DNA of 64,000 nucleotides from assembly GCA_024760905.1 (NCBI GenBank), contig CM045735.1:30867249-30931248 (forward strand), written 5' to 3'. The translations under genes were made by a program, and so were the position numbers. Of this stretch, positions 12,276 to 23,773 are shown in pieces; within the stretch, counting starts at the first letter, position 1; every line of letters starts with the position of its first letter. This DNA is from Plotosus lineatus (taxonomy: Eukaryota; Chordata; Actinopteri; Siluriformes; Plotosidae). The notes beneath the pieces were generated by a model, which was given only the letters and a program-made list of their open reading frames with translations, had not been told where the DNA came from and ran no database searches.

Positions 12276-12817
12276 TCTTGAGCGGCAGCAGCTTTGGACC
12301 CTTGTGGTCTATTATTCAATTTCAAGAATATGACAGGAAATTCAACTGGAAAACTGAAGCATGAAGGACCTGAAACACAACGACTTTCAAAAAACATCTA
12401 CACCTTTGGTGAAATTTTATCTTATGTTTATCTTCCTATGGTAATTGACTGCACAATAAAGGTTACATTTACATACAGTGACTTGATATTAATTTCTTGT
12501 TTCTAGAACTGTTATACAACATATGAAAACAGCCGTACCAATATTCCATATAGCTGCATTGTTACTGATGTGATTGGCTTATTAATAAAAAAAACTTTTT
12601 TTAATGAAAGAGTCTCAGTAATACAGTATTAAATTTAAAAATGAACACTTATAGATTTCTGTGCCATAGCAGGTTTTGTTGACTAACCCATATTTTAGGT
12701 CTGCTAAGAATAACTGATAGCGAGACAAGCCAAAAGTGAAAGTGTAGTTATTCATCTGAGTAGCACATTTCTCATCCCATAACAATTCCTAAGTAAGATG
12801 ACAAACACTGCTGTAAG

Positions 12818-12982
12818 TGACGTATGGTGCTTGTGAGACAAAGCACGGCTTATCTGGACTTCCAATCTTTCAAGTGAGCAAATGAAGGTTCAGTACTAAA
12901 CAAGTATTCAACGCGCACTCTCTCGCTTTAAAGATCGGAAGTCCGAATAAGCCGCGCTCTGTCTCACAAGCACCATACATCA
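12818..12982. repeat. Long hairpin: 53-bp arms, 59-nt loop
   Basis: The arm 12818-12870 pairs with 12930-12982 at 47 of 53 positions, and all six mismatches are transitions. The arms include GTATGGTGCTTGTGAGACA and its complement. This is a fold-back (MITE-like) structure; transcription could produce a miRNA-like or siRNA-generating hairpin. No target-site duplication was found. Confidence 0.85.
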
Positions 12983-15463
12983 TTTGCGACAAGTGCCTAC
13001 ATTCGGTAGAGCGTCTCACATACTGTGAAGGCAGCATTGACTAAATTTTGTTTGGAATGCTCATGTCAAACCAACATGACAGCTAACATTAAATTAATAT
13101 CTTAGACATTCCAATCCTTGTTACAGCAACACAAAGCTTCAAGTATATTAGTAACACATTCAGTTTCAGGTATATAGTAGGCAATGAGAATTCCGTTTCC
13201 AGCATCAAAATCTAAAACCTCCATAAAGTTGATTATTGAGCCATCTCATATACTAGTAAGTCTACAAATTTTTGTGCTATTCCAGACAGTTATGATGATG
13301 TACTTTAATGACCATGACTCTTCTACATTCAGGTGGAAAAGTAAAAAACCCGACTCCACAGAATTGTAGGCATTGTCATGTACTATAAAGTTGCCAAATT
13401 CACATCATGAAGCAGTTGCTCTTTTTTGTTATGATGTCATAATCCTGTTTCAGATTTGAAAATCCGAATTTGGACTCGGTAAAATTCTATCTATTGTTGA
13501 AAGGAACAAGTCTGCCAAGCTTTATGTGATTCTGATCCCTAATAAAGAAAGAGTTGGATGTTGAGAGACAATAACAGTAAAAAATGGTGGTAAAGGGTTT
13601 GACATGAGATACCTCCAGTGTAAAAATGGAAAGGTGCAACAAAGAGACAAGTTCAGTTGAACGGCATTTGGAATTATAAAAGAGCAAAAGATAATCTCAT
13701 GGCCATCAATTCAGTCCATCAAGAAGAAACCACTTTTATTTAAGCATGATGCAAATCTCTGGCCACAACTATGAACTCATTGGTTGGTTATTTCATTACT
13801 TACTAAGGAAGTGCTGCCTCAGAGCTTAAGAAAAAAAGTCACTCTGAATCAGGGTGCCTGCCTCATGTTGTAAATGTAAATTTAAACCTATTGAACACCA
13901 TAAAGGATTCTTGACTTCCGGTCTGATGTTACATGAGTAGCATGGACGCTTAAACTGATTTAAGCCCTTATCACAAATGTTACACCACTGGTATACGTAC
14001 GAGAGGTCCATGACAGGAAAATGGGTAAATTCCTAAGAAAGTTGTAAGTGTGTCATACAAATCTCACCTGTTTTGTGATGGAAACTGCAGTGTTAGGCCC
14101 ATTTCATTACCTTTTGTACATGTTCAGAAAAAAATTGCAATTCTTGACATCAAGTCCATTTCCTTGGTATGCAGTGTGATGTCCTACAATGACCCATGAC
14201 TGTTTTATGAAAAACATTCTAATTTCACACACTTTTGCTATGTGCTCAGAATTGTAGTTTTCCTACAGAGTAGTCATATGATTGACATATGTCAAATCCA
14301 CAAGATTTTCTTATACACCCAAGTGTACTGTACAACACTTTTTTGACAGTGGTAGTTTACGCATATGTGCACTATGTAACATACAGAAGGTGGTTACCTG
14401 TCAACCAAATATCGCAGGAATAAGACTTTTTATATCTTACAACATTTGTATAAACATTTTACAATTTGACTTACAGACTTGACCTATTTTAACCACGACA
14501 CACATAACTAAGCAGCTTTTGAATACAGCTCATCAAACCTATATGCATCAGTTCCTTTTGTTGTTGCTCTAATAAATTTGTATGCCAAAAAAATGCAGGT
14601 TGTTTGCAAAAGGGCTTTATCAACACATTGATATGTCATGGCAGGTCTACTGCAGACTCTAAACTCTACAACACTGATAATACTTTCAGGATCTCTTAGT
14701 ATTATACTGACACATATAACAATGTACAGGCCTACAGGGAGATTGCAGAGATGTAAGTAAGGGTAAGGCATTGAAAACAGATGCCCTATCATGGCAACAT
14801 GACAGAATTAGAGCCAGAATGTATTATCATTCTATTGCAGGTAGACTAGTGGGTTGGGATCATTTCCCCAGAAACATAAATGTAGAAGCAAAGACTCAGT
14901 GCAACGTAGACATGATTGACAGATACTGAGGCATCTCAAAGTGGAAAAAGTTAAAGTTAAATTAATTGTTGAGGCTATTTACGACATATGCGTACCCAAT
15001 CTTTGTGGACCAACCCATGTTCAATATGGTTCCTTGGTACCCACAGTCAGTGTTTACAATAGGTAACCTGCTAGAAACTTTAATTTATGGTTATATTACT
15101 GTGAGCAACATTTCACCTATAGATGTTAGATTATCAGTTTGTGAGAAAAACTTCCAAAACTCTTAAGGTACAAGGGAAAGAGTACTCAGGAATGCTGGGT
15201 GATTTCTGCCAACATATTCTTCAGGTGGTGACAGTGGACCATGTTGGAGTCCGTACTACTTATATATCTTGGGGAGGGGCATTTAGGACTCCCTTGGCTA
15301 TTCCAAGTGGCTTCCTCTTTTGTCAAGGGATGATCACTGTTGTTTATAAATTAGTACATTAGCCTAGTATTAAGCTACTTCAAAAATTCAGACTGAAGCC
15401 ATTCATTTTGGCAATGATAGTTATTAGTGCCCACCCATTGGGAACTGTAAGAATGAGTTGTCT
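12983..15463. other. 2.5 kb without a supported feature
   Basis: Only short frames occur. A minus-strand frame (14011-13826) carries a Cys-rich string CNICDKGLNQFKRPCYSC resembling a zinc ribbon. Another minus-strand piece near 13490-13540 (HIKLGRLVPFNNR) weakly recalls piggyBac transposases, but the order of the two pieces does not fit that family. I leave the region unassigned. Confidence 0.4.
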
Positions 15464-15484
15464 AGGGGCAGTGATGGTCTAGTG

Positions 15485-18231
15485 CAGGTGTCACCAACAC
15501 GGTGCCCGCGGGCACCCGGTCGCCCGCAAGGACCACATGAGTCGCCCGCGGGCCTGTTCCAAAAATAGCACATCTCATAGAGAGCTGCGTCTAAAAATTA
15601 ATTTTGTTCTGTTGCTATTATTTTTTTAATCACACTTGTATGTATATAGATTTAAAAAATACTATCTTAAAAATACTTTAAGGTTAACGCGCACAATATT
15701 TACCTATGGGCAGTAAAGTAGAGCTTGTGGGATGTGGAGAGTAAGCTAGCGGGCGCTGTATGCACTTTCGTACCCCAAAAACATGGCAGAAAAAAGAAAG
15801 AAAACGTATCTCTTTCACAGTGAATGGGAAGAGGAGTTCTTTTTACGACTGTAAAAGAAACCTGCGTGTGTCTGATTTATGGGGACGACCGTGGCGACAG
15901 CAAAAGCGGCACAATGTGGAGAGACATTTCAATACGTGTCACAAAAGCTACCATGATAAATATCCACTGCAAGCGCCCTCACGGGCAGAAAGCCCGTGAG
16001 CTAAAGACCGCTCTGGGTAAGCAACAGTCTTTTTTACGAGGCCGGCCAAAAACTCACAAAAAGCAACTGAAGCCTCGTTTAGAGCTACACATTTTCTGAT
16101 CAAGAAAAAAGGCATTTACAGATGGAGAAGTTGTCAAAGAAGCGATGTTATTAATTGCTAACACTGTATTTAAAGACGAGAAAAAATGGAAGCGACCTAA
16201 TCTCCACTCTTTCCGACGTCCAACTGGGGGGCATCTACGATGGCAAGGCAGTATCAGCTATGTCCAGTAACTTGGTCGATCAGTTGGAGCAGGATCTGGC
16301 GAAGTGCAAGTGGTTTAGCCTCCAGTGCGATGAGTCCGTGGACAGCAGCAGTACAGCGCAGGTTATTGGTTTTTATCCGGATGGTGTTTAATGATTTCTC
16401 CACAAAAGAAGAACTCCTGACACTACTGCCCTTAAAGACAACTACGAGAGGAGTTGACATTTATAACACGGTGAAGGAGTTTTCGTGCAGAAAAAGGTGC
16501 CATTGGAAAAGCTGGTAGCGGTGACAACAGACGGGGCTCCTGCTATGGTCGGCCGACAGACAGGTTTCATCGCTCACCAAAGCGTGACCCAGACTTCCCA
16601 AATTTCTGCATTACCATTGCATCATTCACCAGCAGGCGTTGTGTGCGAAAGTGATCGGCTTTGGGCACGTGATGACTCCTGCTAGAAAATCATAAACAAC
16701 ATCCGCTCCAAAGCAAAGCAGCACAGGATTTTCAAGGTACTATTAGAGGAGATGTCAGCAGAATATGGGGACCTACTGCTACACACAGAAATCAGATGGC
16801 TCAGCAGAGGACGAGTTTTGCATCGTTTTTTGTCTCTTTTGCGTGAAATCAAAGAGTTCATGCAGTCCAAAGGCTAAGATGTCTCACTGCTAGAGGACAC
16901 AGAGTGGACACTTGACCTTGCATTTTGGTGGACATTACTGGGAAACTAAACCTCCTGAACTGCCAGCTGCAAGGCAAAGGTAAGACTGTTGTCGATATGA
17001 TAAGTGCTTTAAATGCATTTAAAGCCAAATGAATGCATTCTCTGCAGATTTACAGAGAAAAAGTTCTGCACTTTCCTCTCTGCAGTCAGTGCTGAAAGAC
17101 AATGCTTCTGCATCTGAGACATTTGAAAAAGTGGCAGAAAAGTACATTGAAGTAATAAACAGACTTGGGCAAGAGTTTGAGAATAGGTTTTGTGACCTTC
17201 ATCAGCTTGAACCATGTGTGTTCTTCATTTCCAACCCTTTCATGAATGGGGACACAACATGCTTTGCTGAGCAGGTAAGTGCAACGCTTCAACTTGGATG
17301 CTGGACAGGTGGAGATTGAAATTATAACATTGCAAAATGATCTCCATCTCAAAGCCTACCAGGCTGCACCAAACTTTTGGCGCCTTGTTGACACAGAGAA
17401 GTACAGTGGAGTATGCACAGCAGCCATGAAGGTTGCCAGCCTGTTTGGCTCAACCTATCTCTGTGAATCAGCATTTTCTGACATGAACTTCATCAAAAAC
17501 AAACACAGAACACGCCTCACTGATGCACATCTGAGAGACTCACTCACAGTTGCAGTGTCAAGTTACACACCAGATTACAACACACTGGTGAACAGCATGC
17601 AATGCCAGTCTTCCCACTAACCAGGACGGATACCAGATGTAGTCAGTGGCAACATGGTAGTGCCATGGCAAAGTTGAATTAAAATATTGAAGAATTGTGT
17701 TCAATTTAAAAGTGTGTTCATGACATTTAAAAGTTATAATTTTGTTAAACATAACACAGACTTGGCCATTAGTTCAAAATGTGAAATAAAATGTATTACA
17801 TATTTAAAAATATGTGTTGATTTTGTTTAACATTACATAATTGTTAACTTTTTGAAACATGTTGCAACATAGTTCATGATTTGTTAACAGGGCATGTCAG
17901 TGGCTTGTGCAAATGGGATATTTTTGCTAAAATGTAGTGATGTAAGTGATCATCTGAAAATGTAACAAATACTGTGATTAATAGAGATAAAGTGTTGAAT
18001 ATTGATATCTGTTTCCCACCTTGTTGTCATTTTTGATAATCATTGTTAGAAATCATTAACATGATCAGTGTCTTTACATAGGTGAGTATTACTAATCATT
18101 ATAAATAATGTATAACTAAAGGCAAACTGAGCAAATTTGTTATTTCAGAAGAGCGTATCAAACTGGTAGCCCTTCGTATGATTCAGTAACCGTGAAGTAG
18201 CTCTCAGTTTCAAAAATGTTGGTGACCCCTG
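15485..18231 (+). mobile_element. hAT-superfamily transposon with transposase remains (ZBED/GTF2IRD2-like)
   Basis: Terminal inverted repeats are CAGGTGTCACCAAC at left and CAGGGGTCACCAAC (reverse complement) at right. The 8-bp target-site duplication GTCTAGTG (15477-15484 and 18232-18239) is perfect. The length is 2747 bp. The 8-bp duplication, CAGGGGTC-type ends and the encoded transposase all point to hAT. About 600 bp of AT-rich 3' non-coding DNA lies between the transposase end (17620) and the right terminus. Confidence 0.95.
15783..17620 (+). pseudogene. hAT transposase, frameshifted (ZBED5/GTF2IRD2-like family)
   Basis: Starting at the ATG at 15783 (MAEKRKKTY), the BED zinc finger is split over two frames: the Cys part CVCLIYG lies near 15858 and the His part VERHFNTCHKSYHDKYP near 15915. 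Then come SLQCDESVDSSSTAQ (first acidic catalytic region, about 16320), VTTDGAPAMVGRQTGF (about 16510), LLLHTEIRWLSRGRVL (about 16772), and a C-terminal dimerisation region with CESAFSDMNFIKNKHR (about 17462-17510) ending at 17620. Several frameshifts and an in-frame stop near 16876 show it is dead. Related full-length proteins run to roughly 600 residues, so most of the gene is represented. Confidence 0.9.
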
Positions 18232-18591
18232 GTCTAGTGGATAGGGCGCAGGATCGCTGATCCTAAGGTTGGGGGTTCGAGTCCCCACAAGGTTGTCACT
18301 GTCCCTCCCACCTCCCAGTGCAGCTAACTGGGTAATCAAAGGTGGGAATTTTCTCTCACTATCTATGGTGTGAGGCATGTAAAAGAACCATTGCTGACTT
18401 TCGTAAAAAGTAGGCTGCAAAGCCGTCAGCGTGTTTCTGTCCCTTGCTAAAAAGGGTTGTGACAGGAAAGGCATCCGACGTAAAAACCCATGCCAAATCA
18501 AATGTGCAAATCAGATGATTCGCTGTGGTGGCTCTCGAGAACAAGAAAAAGCTGAAAGTAAAGAAGAAAGAAGAAGAGGAATGAGTTGTCT

Positions 18592-18735
18592 GTCCATCTG
18601 TCCATCACACTGTAATTTACGGACATTTACTTGCTGCACACTGAAGGTGGGGCTTCCAAACTTGGTATTCTGTCTCATTACTATGAGTGCTAGGATGAGT
18701 TTGGTGTGTGAGTGACCAAACGCATTTTCCTAAAA
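18592..18735. repeat. Unclassified dispersed repeat X
   Basis: It contains CACACTGTAATTTACGGACA and TTACTTGCTGCACACTGAAG. Related copies lie at about 19500-19560, 57703-57830 and 57885-57935. No coding or terminal features are seen. Confidence 0.6.
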
Positions 18736-19140
18736 TTTTTGTCTCTGTATATGAAACAAGTTCACTTTACAAAAGCGCCATCTTAAAAATTCAAACACGC
18801 CATTCAAACATTCAAACAATGCACGAGCTGCTCTCCCATCAATGAGGTACAAACTTCCCACTTCGCTGGCCTCCCATTGGATAACAACTGAGCTGTTGTT
18901 CATGTCGCCTTCACCTGAGCTCCATCTTGGACAGGTCCACCTGATGCCATCATGGGCAGGGATCCCATTGGCTAGGAGGGATGATGCAGCTACCTCCCCT
19001 TGCCTATTAATAGAGCTGAATCCACCATGATAATTTTAGTGTAAAGTACAGAATTACTTTTGTTTTATGTTTTATTTCTTGACTCAGGCTTTTAACCTTC
19101 CATAAACATTTATAAGATTATAACTCAGAAGACATGGTCA

Positions 19141-19169
19141 ACACACACGTGTGCACACACACGCGCGCG

Positions 19170-19219
<50 letters not shown>

Positions 19220-19220
19220 T
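19141..19220. repeat. (CA)n microsatellite with CGCGCG block
   Basis: Alternating purine-pyrimidine DNA including CGCGCGCG, a sequence type prone to Z-DNA. Confidence 0.95.
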
Positions 19221-19249
19221 GATTTCCGATGCGAGTGAGAAGAAGAAAT

Positions 19250-19495
19250 GGGCTTGAGTGATATCACAAAGGAATATGGCCAAATCCGTCTACCATCGGT
19301 ATGATATTGAAGCAGAAGGAGGTCTTAAAAGGTATGCTTTTACAAGTTTTAAAGGGTTTAGGGGGTAGTAATGGGAGCCTTGGAACGAATCATTCATTTT
19401 ACATGTAAAATGCAGTTCAATTTTACGAAAAATACAGGTTACGAAAAAGGCTCTGGAACGGATTAATTTCGTAAAGTGAGGTACCACTGTATTTC
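19250..19495 (-). mobile_element. Terminal part of an unidentified DNA transposon
   Basis: On the minus strand the segment begins CAGTGGTACCTCACTTTACG and continues ATTAATCCGTTCCAGAGCC, a terminal pattern common to several vertebrate non-autonomous DNA transposons. The opposite terminus is not seen, so class and boundary are uncertain. Confidence 0.45.
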
Positions 19496-19499
19496 TTTT

Positions 19500-19600
19500 T
19501 CTGGACACTTACTTGCTGTGTGCACTGAAGCCGGGCTTTCTAAACTTGCTATGCTCTGTCTATATTGCCATATTATGAAATAACTTCTGCACCACTTTGG
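19500..19600. repeat. Dispersed repeat X fragment
   Basis: It shares GACACTTACTTGCTGTG and TTTCTAAACTTGCTATGC with 18592-18735 and 57885-57935. Confidence 0.5.
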
Positions 19601-19726
19601 GCTAGCCTATGATCATGAGCCATACATAGCATGTCCTTATCTTCATGATAATTTTCTCACTCTTGACTGTGAGTCATTTTGTGTTTTCTCCTGAACCCCA
19701 GAAAATTTTGCTACCTGTTTCTGCAG

Positions 19727-19820
19727 GAACCACCAGCCGGTATATCAGTCCAGCCAAGAGCAATACCAGCTTCAAAAGACTATCCCTATCAAGGGGACTG
19801 TACAAAACAGCACATTCTAG
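19727..19820 (+). other. Possible 94-bp coding exon (weak)
   Basis: A pyrimidine-rich stretch ending CTACCTGTTTCTGCAG precedes position 19727, and GTATGA follows 19820, so splice acceptor and donor patterns bracket 94 bp. One frame reads TSRYISPAKSNTSFKRLS, Ser/Lys/Arg-rich and open across the piece. It is not in any recognised repeat. No neighbouring exons are seen and the protein is unrecognised; chance occurrence is quite possible. Confidence 0.2.
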
Positions 19821-20103
19821 GTATGAAAATGTAGCTTGTTAGATAGAATGGACCTATTTTTTCCTTTAGTTGGTAGGACATGAGAGAGAATTTCTCACCT
19901 GGCACATCCACATAGGCTGTCCTTTGTTACTGTCTAGAAATATACCACTGATCAAAGTTTTATGATGATCAAGCGGCTGGAAGGACTCTTTAGCTGGAGC
20001 CGATCCCAGGAACACTGGGCATGAGAGAAGAATACACCCTTAATGGGACACCAGGCTGTCACAAGCCTCTAAAAAGACACTTTACATATTCATTTACATG
20101 TAT

Positions 20104-20436
20104 TTATGGAGGCATAGTGGTGCAGAAGCATGACCATCTTACAGCAAGAAGGTCCTGGGTTCAATCCTCGGGCTCAGGCATTTCTAAGTGGAGTTTTCAT
20201 GTTTTCCTCGTTTACTTAGGTTTCCTGTGTGTACTCCAGTTACCTCACACAGTCTAAAAAAATGCACATTATCTAAATTGCCCCAAGCTGTGTGTGAATG
20301 GTTGTGTTTGTTGGTTCGGTGATGGTCTGGAGAGCTGTTCAGGGTGTACTCTACCTTTATCCACTGTCGACTGAGATAGGTTCCAGCCTGCTTGCAATCC
20401 TAGTAGAATTAAGAGTTTGTGTAAACAAGTGAGTGA
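20104..20436 (+). mobile_element. SINE-A copy, full length
   Basis: Head GAGGCATAGTGGTGCAGAAG, B box GGTTCAATCC, core at about 20187-20275, spacer GTGTGTGAATGGTTGTG, tail degraded (GAATTAAGAGTTTGTG). Upstream, 19985-20065 (GGAGCCGATCCCAGGAACAC and on) is a fragment of another, older repeat with the same SINE-distal layout. Confidence 0.85.
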
Positions 20437-20722
20437 GAGCTGAGTTACAGTATCCACCCCACAGCAGTCCTTCATCAGGTTCTAAACACAGTACTGTATA
20501 CACAAAGACACATACACGAGAGGATGTTTCCATCATCGGTTCTGCTTCAGTCCCATCATAACGATGTCTCACTTCCTGAGGCAACAAAAGCAGTTGATGT
20601 CAAAGGTGTTGGTTTTAGGGAGATGTGTGGGTTGGGGGGGGGTTGTTATTTCTTTTCAGTTTACTTTCTAATGCTATATGGAACCACACTGCTTTTGTTT
20701 TATGCCTGAAAGTGAACAGCGA

Positions 20723-20753
20723 GCGCGTGCGTGTGCGTGCGTGCGTGCGTGCG

Positions 20754-20825
<72 letters not shown>

Positions 20826-20844
20826 TGTGAGTGTGTGTGTGTGT
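20723..20844. repeat. (GT)n microsatellite with GTGC start
   Basis: GCGTGC repeats grade into about 85 bp of GT with a single AT interruption, then GTGAGTGTGA. Cysteine/valine frames here are artefacts of the repeat. Confidence 0.95.
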
Positions 20845-21497
20845 TTTAGGCAGGGGGTCTATGTAATAAGGTTTGTTTGGCAGTGCACTAATTCCTTGTT
20901 AGCGCTAGCGCTAGTCAGCAGGGCCGCTTTGATTCTTGCATGAATCAAATTCTCTCTCTCATATACTTTCCACCTCTTCCTCGCTCTCTGCTTCCATTTT
21001 CCCTTGGTTATAGGATGGGATTTCTGTTTTCATATAAGACTAAAAATTCATTTGCTAACACCTTAACCTTGAAGCTATAATGTTCCAAAAACAAAACAGC
21101 AGCAGTAAAATTCTGTCTTCCTTCGTTATACTGTATATTGCTTCGATATCATTTCTATTTACTTTTTCTTTAGGCAAATCTTGTGACAAAATTCAATTGA
21201 GGTCAGTATGTGAGTTCAAGACTGATAAATCTACATTTATGAAAAGTAAGGAGGAATTTTGGTGTATTACTCAAACACTCATAATACCAGAGCTCCATAC
21301 TTATGCAAATGTCGTAATCCATGAGCTCGATTTTGTTGCCGCGTCCGTGCTCATGTGCTCACAAATGCAACTCAGTCAATGAAGAAAATGACAGAAAAAT
21401 ATATATATCACACATGTGCCTTCGCTGTCAGCCCAGAAAAGGTTGTTGTGGAGTAGGTGGTGTTTTATAGTAAGGAGAAGTAATATATATTACGGTT
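20845..21497. other. Intergenic; one 100-codon frame of unknown meaning
   Basis: A plus-strand frame (21080-21382) begins MFQKQNSSSKILSSF followed by a hydrophobic run to about residue 30, superficially like a signal peptide. No domain, no conserved cysteine pattern and no splice context convinces me. The base composition is that of the surrounding AT-rich DNA. Confidence 0.3.
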
Positions 21498-21822
21498 CAT
21501 TCATTCATTTTCTGAACCTCTTAATCCTAATTAAGGTCACAGGGAGGCTGGTGCCCATCTCAATCAACTCTGGGCAAGGGCATAGTACACCCTGGACAGC
21601 TCACCAGGCCACTACAGTGACATTCTGACGGCTATGCAGCTACTCTTTAAGAAAGTCAGCAATGGTTCATTTACAAACCTCACCACAGACAGTGAGAGGA
21701 ATGATCGGACTTTGATAACCCAGCCAGCAGCACTGGGGGGACAGCAGTGAAACCCGGTGATAGTGGTGCTTGAACCCCCAACCTAGGGATCAGTAGTCCA
21801 ACACTTCACCACCAGGCTATAT
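21498..21822 (-). mobile_element. SINE-B1 copy, nearly full length
   Basis: Minus strand: B-box side at about 21765-21785, body with CAGTGCTGCTGGCTGGG, and the SINE-A-type tail ending CATTCATTCATTTTCTGAACC near 21498-21515. Confidence 0.88.
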
Positions 21823-21846
21823 GGTATGGCTGTTTCTTTTTATTTT

Positions 21847-21996
21847 CTTCTTCTTTTCCTTTCGGCTGTTCCCTTCAGGGGTCGCCACAGCAAATCATCT
21901 GCCTCCATCTCACCCTCTCCTCTGCATCTTCTTCTCTTATGCCAACGACTTTCATGTCCTCCTTCACCACATCTATAAATCTATTTTTTGGTCTTT
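21847..21996 (-). mobile_element. RTE-type LINE 3' end, extreme 5' truncation
   Basis: The segment matches the last about 150 bp of the LINE at 40455-43494, starting TTCTTCTTCTTTTCCTTTCG and covering the final codons (the reverse complement ends CGACCCCTGAAGGGAACAGC). The tandem duplication is not present. Confidence 0.9.
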
Positions 21997-22036
21997 TTTG
22001 GTGTATCATATTTTATGATAGCTAATTTGACAAGCA

Positions 22037-22387
22037 AGTGTGGTATGCTGGCATAGTGGATAGCAAGTTCACCTTACAGCAAGAAGGCCTAGGTTTGATT
22101 CCCGGGCTCAGGGCACTTCTGTTTGGAATATGCATGTTCTCACCATTCTTGCATGAATTTCCTCTGGGTACTCCATTTTCCTCCAAAGAGCCAATAAAAT
22201 GCACAGTAGGTTACTTGGCTTTTCCAGATCGCCTCTCAGTGTGTGTGAATTGTTGTAAGTGTGTGTTGGCCCTGCAATGGCCTGCTGAGCTGTTCAGGGT
22301 GTAGATCACCCTTGCACAGAGTCAGCTGAGATAGGTGCCTCCTCGCGACACTAATTAGGGTTAAGCGTCCTAGAAAATGTATGAATG
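22037..22387 (+). mobile_element. SINE-A copy, full length
   Basis: Head TGGCATAGTGGATAGCAAG keeps a good A box; B box GGTTTGATTCC; core at 22122-22210; tail CTAATTAGGGTTAAGCGTCC then AATGTATGAATG. Confidence 0.9.
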
Positions 22388-22711
22388 CAAACAGCATTGC
22401 AAAACTTAAAACTTTGTTGTATCATCCAGCAGGAAAGACAGAAAGTGGCAGTTCACAATTCATTCTTATGTCCTTTATTAAAAAGAACATGCACTGAGAC
22501 AACGCTTGGAATATATCTGCAGAGGCGAACAAATAAATAATATAAAAACAAAAATAAATAAATAGTGCAGTCTCCTGTCTGTGTCCTATTAAACTGCAGT
22601 CACAAAGAAATAAAAAAATTGCTGATACTATCCTATTCTGTCTGATTTTGTCCTATGAAAATCTTCAAAAAATTACCTTTTCATTTTAAACTTGAAATCT
22701 CTCCAAAGTAA
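22388..22711. other. AT-rich intergenic stretch
   Basis: A short AAATA-rich run lies near 22530-22565. Nothing else is recognised. Confidence 0.5.
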
Positions 22712-23392
22712 CCTTCTTCTTATTATTATTTTCCTTTCAGCTGTTCCCTTCAGGGGTCACCACAGCAAATGATCTGCCTCCATCTCACCCTATCCTCTGC
22801 ATCTTCTTCTCTTACACCAACTACCTTCATGTCCTCCTTCACCACATCCATAAATCTTCTCTTTGGTCTTCCTCTAGACCTTCTGCCTGGTAGTTCCACC
22901 TTCAGCATCCTACTACCAATATACTCACTATCCCTCCTCTGTACATGTCCAAACCATCTCAATCTAGCCTCTGTGACTTTGTCTCCGAAACCTCTTACAT
23001 GTGCTGTCCCTCTGATGTACTCATTCCTGATCCTATCCATCCTCATTACTCCCAAAGAGAACCTCAACATTTTCATCTCTGCTACCTCCAGCTCTGCCTC
23101 CTGTCTTTTCCCCAGGGCCACTGTCCATACAAACCATACAACATCGCTGGACTCATCACCGTCTTGTACACTTTTCCCTTCATTCTTGCTGATACCCTCC
23201 TATCACACATCACACCGGACACCTTTCTCCATCCATTCCAACCTGCCTGCACACGCTTCTTCACCTCTTTTCCACACCCACCATTGCTTTGGATTGTTGA
23301 GCCTAAGTACTTCAAATCCTCCACCTTCTTTATCTCTGCTCACTGTAACCTCACCGTTCCTCTTAGGTCCTTCTCATTCACACACATGTAAT
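22712..23392 (-). mobile_element. RTE-type LINE, 3' third, 5'-truncated
   Basis: The minus strand encodes the C-terminal region after the RT: VEDLKYLGSTIQSNGG-like at about 23324, NGWRKVSGVMCDRRVSARMK, LRWFGHVQRRDSEYIGSRML and GRRSRGRPKRRFMDV, ending at a stop at 22750. At least one frameshift lies near 23100. The 3' UTR reads CTGAAGGGAACAGCTGAAAGG on the minus strand. Confidence 0.92.
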
Positions 23393-23773
23393 CTTTCCAA
23401 ATGAACCAAACAGTGTAAAATGCAGCCATGATAATAAATTTGACAAAATTAGTTCAGTTAACTTTCTGTAACTGCTTAATCCTAATTAGGGTCGCGGGGA
23501 GGCTGGCACCCATCCCAGCTGACTCAAGGTGAGGGCAGAGTACATCCTGCACAGCTTGCCAGGTCATCGCAGGGCAGAAACACGCTGACAGCTTTGTAGC
23601 TACTCTTGTGAAAGTCAGCAATGGTTCTTTTACATGAACCTCACACCATAGACACTGAGAGACATGGCCGGCTTTTGATAACCCAGTTAGCTGCACTGGG
23701 GAGACAGTGACACCCTTGTGGAGAGTGGAACTTGAACCCCCAACCTTTGGATCAGCAATCCAGTGCTCTATAC

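Larger units (their letters stand above)
15464..18578 (+). mobile_element. SINE-B2 copy split by a hAT transposon
   Basis: The left part is 15464-15484 and the right part 18240-18578, resuming at GATAGGGCGCAGGATCGC. Flanking 13-bp direct repeats GAATGAGTTGTCT (15451-15463 and 18579-18591) are identical. The A box TGGTCTAGTGG is where the hAT landed. The tail is the LINE-type one, somewhat degraded (GCTGAAAGTAAAGAAGAAAG). Confidence 0.95.

Noticed and set aside
21080..21382. 100-codon frame with hydrophobic N-terminus as a secreted protein gene
   Set aside because: No domain, no conserved cysteine spacing, no splice or polyadenylation context, and AT-rich chance frames of this size are common.
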